Made by a program: the position numbers and the translations under genes
Assembly: GCA_045123975.1 (NCBI GenBank)
Contig: JBGVKV010000022.1
Location: 1-18,819 of the forward strand
Length of the DNA: 18,819 bases
Direction of reading: 5' to 3'
Source: SIG701 sp045123975
GTDB lineage: Bacteria; Bacillota; Clostridia; Oscillospirales; CAG-272
Notes under the pieces: generated by a model
What the model saw: the letters and a program-made list of their open reading frames with translations, nothing else
Databases searched by the model: none
Told to the model about the DNA's origin: nothing
Part shown: piece by piece, positions 7,365 through 14,348 of the stretch
Layout: each line of letters begins with the position of its first letter
How positions within the stretch are numbered: position 1 is the stretch's first letter

Positions 7365-8739
7365 CGTCCGCCATCTTGGCGATCTGCACCATAATGGCGC
7401 ATTCCATTCTCTTGCGGAAGAGCTCGCAGCCGTACTTGTACACACCCTTGACGGAGCCGGTGGCGTGGTAAGCGTTGGCGGCGCATCCGCCGGAGCAGTA
7501 CAGCCGTGCCCAGCAATCCCGGCACTCCTCGCGGGAGTATACGTTGCAGCAGGCAAATTCGTTTTGGGCGTCGGTGTTGGTCACGCCGTCCCAGATGTTG
7601 CCCAGCTTGTACTTGTCCTCGCCCACGAACTGGTGGCAGGGATACAAGTCGCCCCAAGGGGTAACGGCCATATATTCGGTACCCGATCCGCAGCCGGAGA
7701 TCCGCTTATAGATGCAGGGGCCGTCCGTCAGATCGATCATATAGTGATAGAAGGTAAAGGGCTTGCCCGCACGCTCTCTTTCCAGCATCAATTCGGCCAG
7801 CTTCTCATACTGATCCAGAACGATGGGAAGATCTGCTTCCGTCAACTCGGAGGGATCGCCGGGAGCGCAGACCACGGGCTCCATGCTGAGCTCATTGAAG
7901 CCCAGATCCAGCATTACCTGGATATCCTTCAGGAAATCGGGGTTGGCGTGGGTAAACGTGCCCCGCATATAGTAGTTCTTACCGCCGCGCTCCTCTACCA
8001 GCTTCTGGAATTTGGGCACGATCCGCTCCCAGCTTCCGTTGCCGGCAAAATCCACGCGGTAACGGTCGTGGATCTCCTTGCGGCCGTCCAGGCTGAGCAC
8101 CACGTTGCTCATTTCCCGGTTGGCGAAATCGATCACGTCGTCATCGATAAGAATGCCGTTGGTGGTGAGAGTGAAGCGGAAATTTTTTCCGTGCTCCTTC
8201 TCCACGCTGCGGGCATAGGCCACCAGCTGCTTCACCACGTCGAAATTCATCAAGGGCTCACCGCCGAAGAAGTCTACCTCCAGATTGCGGCGGGTACCGG
8301 AGTTGGCGATCAGGAAATCCAACGCCTGCTTGCCCACCTCAAAGGACATAACCGCCCGCTCGCCGTGGTACTTGCCCTGGCTGGCGAAACAGTAAGAGCA
8401 GTTCAGATTGCAGGTATGGGCGATGTGCAGACAGAGGGCTTTTACTACGCCGGAGGTCTTTTCCTTCAGATAGGGAGCCATGCTCTCGAAGGTGTCGGGC
8501 ACGAAGAGCTGACCGCTCTCCTTCAGCTCCACGATCTGGTCGTAGCATTCCTCCAGATCCTCACCGCTGATTTCGGTAAGGTGAGCATACTTCTCCCGCA
8601 TAGCGGCAAGAATGTCCTCCCGGGAATCCTCCTCAAAACGGGCGATCATATCGTAGGCGATGTCGTCCACCACGTGCACAGCACCGGAGGACACGTCCAG
8701 AACGATGTTGTATCCACCCAGTTTATACTGATGAATCAT
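7342..8739 (-). CDS. scfB: SCIFF radical SAM/SPASM maturase
   Basis: ScfB-type enzymes install Cys thioether cross-links in the SCIFF precursor using SAM and iron-sulfur clusters. ATG 8739 is preceded by AGGAG with a 7-base gap; the open frame to 8790 is upstream noise through a terminator. The protein has 465 residues. Residues 1-80 (MIHQYKLGGYNIVLDV onwards) look like a PqqD-type RiPP recognition element. The radical SAM core has the 4Fe-4S motif Cys110, Cys114, Cys117 (CNLNCSYC) and FFGGEPLMNF (157-166). The SPASM region has many cysteines: 342, 350, 368, 397, 398, 406, 409, 415, 419 and 438, including ECRDCWARLYCSGGC. It lies just downstream of the SCIFF peptide gene and of a terminator, so its expression depends on read-through. 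It overlaps the decarboxylase gene at its 3' end. Confidence 0.95.
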   Translation of the reverse strand: MIHQYKLGGYNIVLDVSSGAVHVVDDIAYDMIARFEEDSREDILAAMREKYAHLTEISGEDLEECYDQIVELKESGQLFVPDTFESMAPYLKEKTSGVVKALCLHIAHTCNLNCSYCFASQGKYHGERAVMSFEVGKQALDFLIANSGTRRNLEVDFFGGEPLMNFDVVKQLVAYARSVEKEHGKNFRFTLTTNGILIDDDVIDFANREMSNVVLSLDGRKEIHDRYRVDFAGNGSWERIVPKFQKLVEERGGKNYYMRGTFTHANPDFLKDIQVMLDLGFNELSMEPVVCAPGDPSELTEADLPIVLDQYEKLAELMLERERAGKPFTFYHYMIDLTDGPCIYKRISGCGSGTEYMAVTPWGDLYPCHQFVGEDKYKLGNIWDGVTNTDAQNEFACCNVYSREECRDCWARLYCSGGCAANAYHATGSVKGVYKYGCELFRKRMECAIMVQIAKMADDDENTDC

Positions 8740-8763
8740 ATATGTACTCCTTTTGGATAACAG

Positions 8764-8790
8764 ATAAAAATGCCGCCTGATCGGCGGCAT
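8764..8790 (-). terminator. Internal terminator between SCIFF peptide and maturase
   Basis: On the - strand, ATGCCGCC and GGCGGCAT form a stem around loop GATCA and are followed by five Ts (bases 8766-8770 read in reverse). Because scfB lacks an obvious promoter of its own, this hairpin probably lets most transcripts end after scfA, giving more precursor than enzyme. Confidence 0.8.
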
Positions 8791-8801
8791 TTACACAGCA
8801 A

Positions 8802-8954
8802 TTATTTGCTGTTCTTTGCGCTTTCGCACTGCTGGTTAGCGATACCGCAGCTGGTCTTGCAAGCGGACTGGCAAGAAGTCTGGCACTCACCGCAACCGCC
8901 TTTTTTTGCGCTCTCGCACAGATTGCGAGTCTTGATGGTCTTGATATGTTTCAT
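8802..8954 (-). CDS. scfA: SCIFF ranthipeptide precursor (50 aa, seven cysteines)
   Basis: ATG 8954 opens a 50-codon gene ending at TAA 8804-8802. It reads MKHIKTIKTRNLCESAKKGG, then CGECQTSCQSACKTSC, then GIANQQCESAKNSK. The central block is the near-invariant signature of the SCIFF family, whose six cysteines fall at 21, 24, 28, 32, 36 and 43. A seventh cysteine at 13 lies in the leader-like part, where many family members lack one. ScfB would link these cysteines to neighbouring residues by thioether bonds; the biological role of the mature product is not settled. GAGGG lies nine bases before the ATG, and a perfect-spacing promoter sits upstream. No protease or exporter gene is adjacent in this window. 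Confidence 0.95.
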   Translation of the reverse strand: MKHIKTIKTRNLCESAKKGGCGECQTSCQSACKTSCGIANQQCESAKNSK

Positions 8955-8994
8955 AATCTTTAACCCTCATATTAATATTGTTTGAATTGTATGT

Positions 8995-9023
8995 ATTATA
9001 TCATCTTCTTGCCCCAAAGTCAA
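8995..9023 (-). promoter_or_regulatory. scfA: Sigma-70-type promoter for the SCIFF operon
   Basis: On the - strand TTGACT (9023-9018) and TATAAT (9000-8995) are separated by 17 bases. The SCIFF peptide ATG lies about 40 bases downstream. It should drive scfA and, by read-through, scfB and the decarboxylase-family gene. Confidence 0.85.
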
Positions 9024-9060
9024 TACTGTGGGAAAATTCCGTGAAGATTTTTGCAGTCTG

Positions 9061-9089
9061 GGAAAGAAAACTCCCGATTATATCGGGAG
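9061..9089 (-). terminator. Terminator of the malQ-pullulanase operon
   Basis: CTCCCGAT (9071-9078) and ATCGGGAG (9082-9089) form a perfect 8-bp stem. Read on the - strand it is followed by TTTTCTTTCC (9070-9061). It lies 11 bases after the pullulanase stop. Confidence 0.9.
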
Positions 9090-9099
9090 CTTTCATCGG

Positions 9100-11727
9100 T
9101 TATTTCACGTAAATGCGGATGCTGCGGGCAGCCACGGTGATTTCGCCCTGCTCGCGCCGGATTGCGTCGGATCCGGCCATAGCTTCATCCGCCACCAGGT
9201 TCCAATCTTCCTCAAGCGTGTAGGAGAAGGGCCCGCCGGTGGGATTGATTACCGCCAGGGCACTCTCGCCAAAGCGAATTTCCAGTCGTCCGTCTCCCAG
9301 ATCGGTGAAGGATACTTCCCCGTAGCGGAAGGCACCGTATGCCCGCCGCATAGCGATCAAGCCGCGGTAGTATTCCACGGTGCGGTATGCTTCGGAATCG
9401 GGCGTCAGGGTGTCCCAACGGATGTTGTTGATCTCATCGGAGGATTTGTAGCTGTTCTCGTCCCCGTCCTTGGAGCGGAGCATTTCCTCGCCCGCCTGGA
9501 AGAAGGGCGTGCCCCGGGAGATCATCAGAACAGCCGCACCCAGCCGGTTCATTTCCGCCCGTGTTTCGGGCGTGTCGGCGGAGTTGGACAAAGCCAGCTT
9601 ATCCCACAGGGAATGATTGTCATGGGCGCTCATATAGTTGATGACCATACTATCCGGCACTCTCCAACCATAGCCGCTGAGATTGCCGCCGCTGATGCCG
9701 AAGCGCACCTTGCCTGCGTTAGCCGATCCCGCACCGCTGATATAGCCCTTGGACGTGGTCTCAAACACGCTGCCCTTAAGGCCGTCGCGGATTACGTCGT
9801 TGAATACGGCGATAGTGCCGATGGCGCCGTTTGTTTTTTCGATTTTGCCGATGTTGCCCTGGTTTGCCTGGGGGGATCCGTCCATAGTGGCGCCCATGTT
9901 CCAGCCCTCGCCGTAGATCAGAGCCTCGGGATTCACTTCGTGAATGGCCGCCTCCACCTTCTGCATGGTGGCGAGGTCGTGCAGGCCCATCAGATCGAAG
10001 CGGAAGCCGTCCAGGTGGTATTCCTCGGCCCAGTATCGGACGCTGTCCGCCATAAACTTGCCGAACATATACCGCTCGGATGCGGTATCGTTGCCGCATC
10101 CGCTGGCGTTGGTGTTCACACCGGTGTCGCTGTATCGGTAATAGTAGTAGGGAACGATGCGGTTGAAGGAGCTGTTGACGTCGTAGGTGTGGTTGTATAC
10201 CACGTCCATGATCACGCCGATGCCCGCCTCCTGGAGGGCACGGACCATCTCCTTGAACTCACGGATACGCACCTCACCGTTGTAGGGATCGGTGCTGTAG
10301 CTGCCCTCGGGCACGTTGTAGTTTTTGGGATCGTATCCCCAGTTGAAGGCAGCGTCGGGGTTGCCCTCATCCACTGTAGCATAATCGTATACGGGAAGCA
10401 GATGCACGTGGGTGATGCCCAATTGCATCAGATAATCGATGCCGACGGAAACGCCTGCCTCGTTTACCAGCCCCCGTTCTGTGAAGGCCAGATATTTACC
10501 CTTGTACTTGGAATCGGCGATTTTGTTGCTGAAATCCCGTACGTGGACTTCCCAGATCACCGCATCGCTGTAGGAGGTGATGCCGGTTTTGAAAACGGTA
10601 TCTCCCATCCAGCCGCTGGGATTGGTGCGGGACAGATCCACCACCATGCTTCGATCGCCGTTCAGACCGGCGGCACGGCCGTAGGGATCCGTGGCGGTCT
10701 GTGTGCCCACAGCCGTGGTCACCGTGTAGGTGTAATAGGTGCCGTGGCCGCAGTCTGCCGTATAGGACCAGACGCCGCGATCCTCCCGCACCATATCCAC
10801 GTGATCGTAGGCATCCTCGCCGTTGCCGGCGCGGTACAGATCCAGAACCACACGGGAGGCGGTGGGAGCCCATACCTTGAAGGTGGTACCTGTGTTGTTC
10901 AGGGTGGCGCCCAGATCGTCTCCGTCGTAGATGTATTTCTCCAGAAACTGGGGACAGTCAAAGATTTTTGTGGGGATCACGGCAGCCTTTCCGCAGCCCT
11001 GGATCTCGATTTCGTGGGATTTGGTGAGATCCAATTCTTCCGCTACGGTGACGTATCCGGATACACTCTCCCGTCCGGGATCGGAAATGCCGATAACCGT
11101 CATGGGAGTGCCGTTCTCATAAACCTTAACCTGACTTGCGTCCTCCAGGGTGATTCTGGCAGAGGCAACGTAACGGATCGTGTGAAAATCCGTCATGCCG
11201 GCCAGATTGATTTTCTGTATCATAGAAAGAGTTTTTCCTCCGTCTGTGCTGGTGTATTGGGTGGCATCGCCGCTTTTCAGATATACGAAGGTTTCCGCTC
11301 CGTCGATCAGTGCAAAGCGGTCCTCGGCATAGTCCTTCGTGGCGGAGCCCCAGGAGGTACCGCCGGGATCGGAGCAGTCTCTGCGTACGATGAATCCCAC
11401 CCGCTTGATGCCCGAGGGCACGTTGATTACGGCCTTAGCGCCGTAGTCACATTCCTGCAGGATATATCCCTGTCCGTCCTTTCCGTCCCACCAGACCCAT
11501 ACGTCGGCGTTCTTTATCTCACCGGAGTAAGCCCAGTAGAAGGTGATCTGGTTGTGTCCGGGTTCCTTTGGGACAGTATATTCCGTGGCGGGAGGATCGT
11601 TCAGCGTGTCCTTTCCCTCCGTATCCGGCGGGGAAGAGACTCCCGGCGTACAGGCTGGGAGCAGGACGGCCGCGAGCATAAGGAAAAGCAGTGCAAGGGA
11701 CAGAATCCTTGATCCTTTGTGTCTCAT
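9100..11727 (-). CDS. Type I pullulanase, surface lipoprotein (GH13)
   Basis: It cleaves alpha-1,6 branches in pullulan, starch or glycogen. ATG 11727 follows GGTGGG; a GTG at 11739 would add four residues. The 875-residue protein has a lipoprotein signal with lipobox LLPAC and lipidated Cys26, so it should be anchored on the outside of the membrane. Then come a linker, a CBM41-like starch-binding module (about 58-165, ITFYWAYSGEIKNADVWVWW), a CBM48-like domain (about 270-360) and the GH13 barrel. Pullulanase signature FNWGYDP (461-467, Phe for the usual Tyr) and DVVYNH are present. Catalytic residues are nucleophile Asp578 (GFRFD), acid/base Glu607 (YGEGWN) and Asp703 (SAHDNHS). It lies 23 bases after malQ and shares its transcript. 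Amylopullulanase activity is possible but unsupported. Confidence 0.95.
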   Translation of the reverse strand: MRHKGSRILSLALLFLMLAAVLLPACTPGVSSPPDTEGKDTLNDPPATEYTVPKEPGHNQITFYWAYSGEIKNADVWVWWDGKDGQGYILQECDYGAKAVINVPSGIKRVGFIVRRDCSDPGGTSWGSATKDYAEDRFALIDGAETFVYLKSGDATQYTSTDGGKTLSMIQKINLAGMTDFHTIRYVASARITLEDASQVKVYENGTPMTVIGISDPGRESVSGYVTVAEELDLTKSHEIEIQGCGKAAVIPTKIFDCPQFLEKYIYDGDDLGATLNNTGTTFKVWAPTASRVVLDLYRAGNGEDAYDHVDMVREDRGVWSYTADCGHGTYYTYTVTTAVGTQTATDPYGRAAGLNGDRSMVVDLSRTNPSGWMGDTVFKTGITSYSDAVIWEVHVRDFSNKIADSKYKGKYLAFTERGLVNEAGVSVGIDYLMQLGITHVHLLPVYDYATVDEGNPDAAFNWGYDPKNYNVPEGSYSTDPYNGEVRIREFKEMVRALQEAGIGVIMDVVYNHTYDVNSSFNRIVPYYYYRYSDTGVNTNASGCGNDTASERYMFGKFMADSVRYWAEEYHLDGFRFDLMGLHDLATMQKVEAAIHEVNPEALIYGEGWNMGATMDGSPQANQGNIGKIEKTNGAIGTIAVFNDVIRDGLKGSVFETTSKGYISGAGSANAGKVRFGISGGNLSGYGWRVPDSMVINYMSAHDNHSLWDKLALSNSADTPETRAEMNRLGAAVLMISRGTPFFQAGEEMLRSKDGDENSYKSSDEINNIRWDTLTPDSEAYRTVEYYRGLIAMRRAYGAFRYGEVSFTDLGDGRLEIRFGESALAVINPTGGPFSYTLEEDWNLVADEAMAGSDAIRREQGEITVAARSIRIYVK

Positions 11728-11750
11728 AGTGTATCCCACCGTATATAATT

Positions 11751-13244
11751 TTATTTGATACGCTTGGTGGCCTGGGCCATATTCCGGATCATCTCGATCC
11801 GTTTTGCCGTAGCATAGCGGGGGCTGATGCGCCAGGACCAGTTGCCTTCGGCAACGGCGGGTACGTTCATTCGTCCCTCTTCGTTTGTCAGACCGAGATA
11901 ATCCTGGATCGGCACTACAGCCAGATTGGCGCGGGAGCGCATAGCCAACTCAATCACAGCCCACAAAGCACTCTGTCCCTTTTTGCGGGGACATTCCCGC
12001 TCAAAGCGGGCCAAGGCATCTCCCTGCAGATTCCTCAGCCAGGTGAGGGTGCAGTCGGAGTCGTGGGAGCCGGTATATACGATGCAGTTGTCGGTGGTAT
12101 AAATGCGGGGCAGATATTCGCTGTCCTCGTCGTAGAAGGCGAACTGCAAAATCTTCATACCGGGGAAATCCGTGTCGGTAAGCAATTCCCGCACGTCCTC
12201 AGTAATAAAGCCCAAATCCTCGGCGATGATGCGGCCACGGGGGAATTTTTCACGCACACGGCGGAACAATTCCAGACCGGGAGCACTTTCCCAGCGGCCG
12301 TTTCGGGCGGTGCTCTCTCCGTAGGGGATGGAGTAATAGCCTGCAAATCCGCGGAAGTGATCGATACGGACCAGATCGTAAATAGCAAAATTCTTCTCTA
12401 CCCGATCCAGCCACCAGCCAAAGCCGTCTTCCTTCATCTTTGCCCAGTTGTAGATGGGATTGCCCCACAGCTGACCGTCGGGAGAGAATCCGTCGGGGGG
12501 GCATCCCGCCACCACGGTGGGATTGTAGTTTTCATCCAGCAGGAACTGATCCGGTGCGCGCCATACGTCCATGCTGTCATGAGCCACGTAGATGGGCATA
12601 TCGCCGATGATGAGAATGCCCTTTTCGTGGGCGTAGTCGCACACGTCGCGCCATTGCTTCATAAAGGTGTACTGGATCCATTTCCAGAATCCGCACTCCA
12701 CAGCAAAAGCATCCATCTGCCCCCGTGCCTCGTGCACGTTTCTGTGGCAGGGCTCCCAGGTAGTCCAGGGACGGTATCCGTAATGGACCTTCAAAGCCAT
12801 AAAGAGGGCGTAATCGTCCAGCCAGGCGGCATTCTTACGGCAGAATGCTCCAAAGGAACGGTCGGGTGTGAAGCGGGCGTAGGCCTTCCGCAGAAGATCG
12901 TAGCGGGTGTTGAACAGCCAGCCGTAATCAACGCGGACGTTATTGTTCTTTACCGCATCCGTCTCTTCCTTGGTGAGGAGCTTGTCCCGGCGCAAAAGAT
13001 CGGGATCGATGAAATAGGGATTGCCCGCAATGGAGGCGGGGGACTGATAGGGGCTGTCCCCGTAGGAGGTGGGGTTCAGGGGCAGAACCTGCCAGCACTT
13101 CTGACCGCACGCATCCAGAAAATCGATAAAATCAAAGGCACCCCGACCGAAGGTACCGATGCCGTAAGGGGAGGGCAGGCTGCTTACCGGCATCAAAATG
13201 CCGCTTTTATGAGTGAATCCAAAGTTTTTTCTGCAACTGTTCAT
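11751..13244 (-). CDS. malQ: 4-alpha-glucanotransferase (amylomaltase, GH77)
   Basis: MalQ transfers alpha-1,4-glucan segments between maltooligosaccharides and releases glucose in the cytoplasm. ATG 13244 has AAGGAG with a 7-base gap, giving MNSCRKNFGF; the frame is open to 13289 but that part overlaps the 5' leader. The 497-residue length is normal. Key motifs: SSLPSPYGIG (21-30), CPPDGFSPDGQLWGNP (248-263), nucleophile Asp295 in VRIDHFRGF, acid/base Glu342 in IIAEDLG, and Asp395 in YTGSHDSD. These positions are almost the same as in the characterised Thermus enzyme. There is no signal peptide, which suits a partner that works on oligosaccharides after import; no transporter gene is in the window. 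It is first in a two-gene operon with the secreted pullulanase. Confidence 0.96.
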   Translation of the reverse strand: MNSCRKNFGFTHKSGILMPVSSLPSPYGIGTFGRGAFDFIDFLDACGQKCWQVLPLNPTSYGDSPYQSPASIAGNPYFIDPDLLRRDKLLTKEETDAVKNNNVRVDYGWLFNTRYDLLRKAYARFTPDRSFGAFCRKNAAWLDDYALFMALKVHYGYRPWTTWEPCHRNVHEARGQMDAFAVECGFWKWIQYTFMKQWRDVCDYAHEKGILIIGDMPIYVAHDSMDVWRAPDQFLLDENYNPTVVAGCPPDGFSPDGQLWGNPIYNWAKMKEDGFGWWLDRVEKNFAIYDLVRIDHFRGFAGYYSIPYGESTARNGRWESAPGLELFRRVREKFPRGRIIAEDLGFITEDVRELLTDTDFPGMKILQFAFYDEDSEYLPRIYTTDNCIVYTGSHDSDCTLTWLRNLQGDALARFERECPRKKGQSALWAVIELAMRSRANLAVVPIQDYLGLTNEEGRMNVPAVAEGNWSWRISPRYATAKRIEMIRNMAQATKRIK

Positions 13245-13298
13245 AACCGTTCTCCTTATCATGGCGGCCACAAGAAGCCGCGTTATCATACTGAATTA

Positions 13299-13327
13299 AT
13301 TATAGCATTGCCCGTGTGCGGTGTCAA
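13299..13327 (-). promoter_or_regulatory. malQ: Sigma-70-type promoter for malQ-pullulanase
   Basis: On the - strand TTGACA (13327-13322) and TATAAT (13304-13299) are separated by 17 bases, about 55 bases before the malQ ATG. No clear operator dyad (for example of a LacI-type regulator) was noticed around it. Confidence 0.85.
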
Positions 13328-13369
13328 TCGAAAACGGGCTCCGCAGGGGTAGAAATTCACTGTTTTCTA

Positions 13370-13398
13370 TGGACATTTTTGTGATTCTGTGGTATATT
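13370..13398 (+). promoter_or_regulatory. Sigma-70-type promoter for the YitT-family gene
   Basis: TGGACA (13370-13375) and TATATT (13393-13398) have a 17-base spacer and lie about 40 bases before the ATG at 13440. It is divergent from the malQ promoter. Confidence 0.65.
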
Positions 13399-13439
13399 TG
13401 TGATATATCCGCTAACAGAGAAGGGAAGACGTAACCGCT

Positions 13440-14315
13440 ATGAGTACTGCCCTGGCCAAAGGAAGCCGATTTGTCCGCATCCTGCGGTTTATCAAAGAAT
13501 ATGCCATTATCACCTTCGGCGCCGTCCTGGCGGCCGCCGCCATCTATTTCTTTATGCTTCCCAGCCACGTGGCGGTGGGAAGCGGCTCGGCCCTGGCCAT
13601 GGTGCTCAGTAATTTTATTCCCCTGCCGGTGTCCGTTTTATCCCTGCTTTTGAACGTGTTTCTTTTGCTGTTGGGATTTATTCTGATCGGCCCCGAGTTC
13701 GGTGCCAAGACGGTGTATACGGCCATCTTCATTCCCATCGCGCTCGGTGTGTTTGAAAATCTGTTTCCCGACTTTCAGTCGCTGACCGAGGAGCCGTTTC
13801 TCGATACCCTCTGCTACATACTCGTGGTGGGATTGGCTATGGCTATCCTGTTCTCCCACAACGCCTCCTCCGGCGGGTTGGATATCGTGGCCAAGATCAT
13901 GAATAAGTACCTGAAAATGGATCTGGGCAAGGCCGGCTCCGTGGCCGGCATCGTGGTGGCCTTGTCCGCCGCCTTCTGCTACGACACCAAGACCGTGGTG
14001 CTCAGCGTGCTGGGTACCTATTTCGGCGGAATGATCGTGGATCGGTTCATTTTCGGCTTGAACATCAAGCGCCGTGTCTGCGTCATCTCTCCTAAGATGG
14101 ATGAGATCGTCCACTTCCTCCTTCACGAGCTGCACAGCGGCGCCACCATCAACGAGATCATTGGCGCCTACGATAACACGGTGCGTCGGGAGGTCATCAC
14201 CATCGTGGATAAGCAGGAATACCGCCGGCTGATGGACTTCGTCAAGCGGGTGGATCCCAAAGCCTTCGTTACGGTCTATTCCGTCAATGAGATCCGATAC
14301 CAACCAAAGGTATAA
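13440..14315 (+). CDS. YitT/DUF2179-family integral membrane protein
   Basis: A 291-residue member of the YitT family, conserved in Firmicutes and without a settled function. The N-terminal half is membrane-embedded: hydrophobic segments around 22-40, 48-60, 64-83, 90-105, 124-140, 165-181 and 185-203, with the family-type stretch HNASSGGLDIVAKIMNKY (140-157). The C-terminal soluble domain (about 212-286, RRVCVISPKMDEIVHFLLHE onwards) matches DUF2179, with HSGATINEIIGAY. The purine-rich GAAGGG before the gene is about 14 bases from the ATG, farther than usual, so initiation may be weak or the start slightly off; no better in-frame start fits the family. It is a single-gene unit with its own promoter and a terminator shared with the convergent lipoprotein gene. 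Confidence 0.9.
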   Translation: MSTALAKGSRFVRILRFIKEYAIITFGAVLAAAAIYFFMLPSHVAVGSGSALAMVLSNFIPLPVSVLSLLLNVFLLLLGFILIGPEFGAKTVYTAIFIPIALGVFENLFPDFQSLTEEPFLDTLCYILVVGLAMAILFSHNASSGGLDIVAKIMNKYLKMDLGKAGSVAGIVVALSAAFCYDTKTVVLSVLGTYFGGMIVDRFIFGLNIKRRVCVISPKMDEIVHFLLHELHSGATINEIIGAYDNTVRREVITIVDKQEYRRLMDFVKRVDPKAFVTVYSVNEIRYQPKV

Positions 14316-14316
14316 T

Positions 14317-14348
14317 TAAAAAAGGACTGCGTCAGCAGTCCTTTTTTA
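14317..14348. terminator. Bidirectional terminator between YitT-family gene and lipoprotein gene
   Basis: AAAGGACTGC (14321-14330) and GCAGTCCTTT (14335-14344) form a 10-bp stem with loop GTCA. A and T runs on the two sides give a T tail on either strand, serving both convergent genes. Confidence 0.93.

Noticed and set aside
9028..11712. An 894-codon open frame on the + strand opposite the pullulanase gene
   Set aside because: It is a codon-bias shadow: no ribosome site, low-complexity His/Gly/Val-rich translation, and it lies fully antisense to a gene with intact catalytic motifs.
12063..13352. A 429-codon open frame on the + strand opposite malQ
   Set aside because: Antisense shadow of malQ, no family resemblance, and it runs through the malQ promoter.
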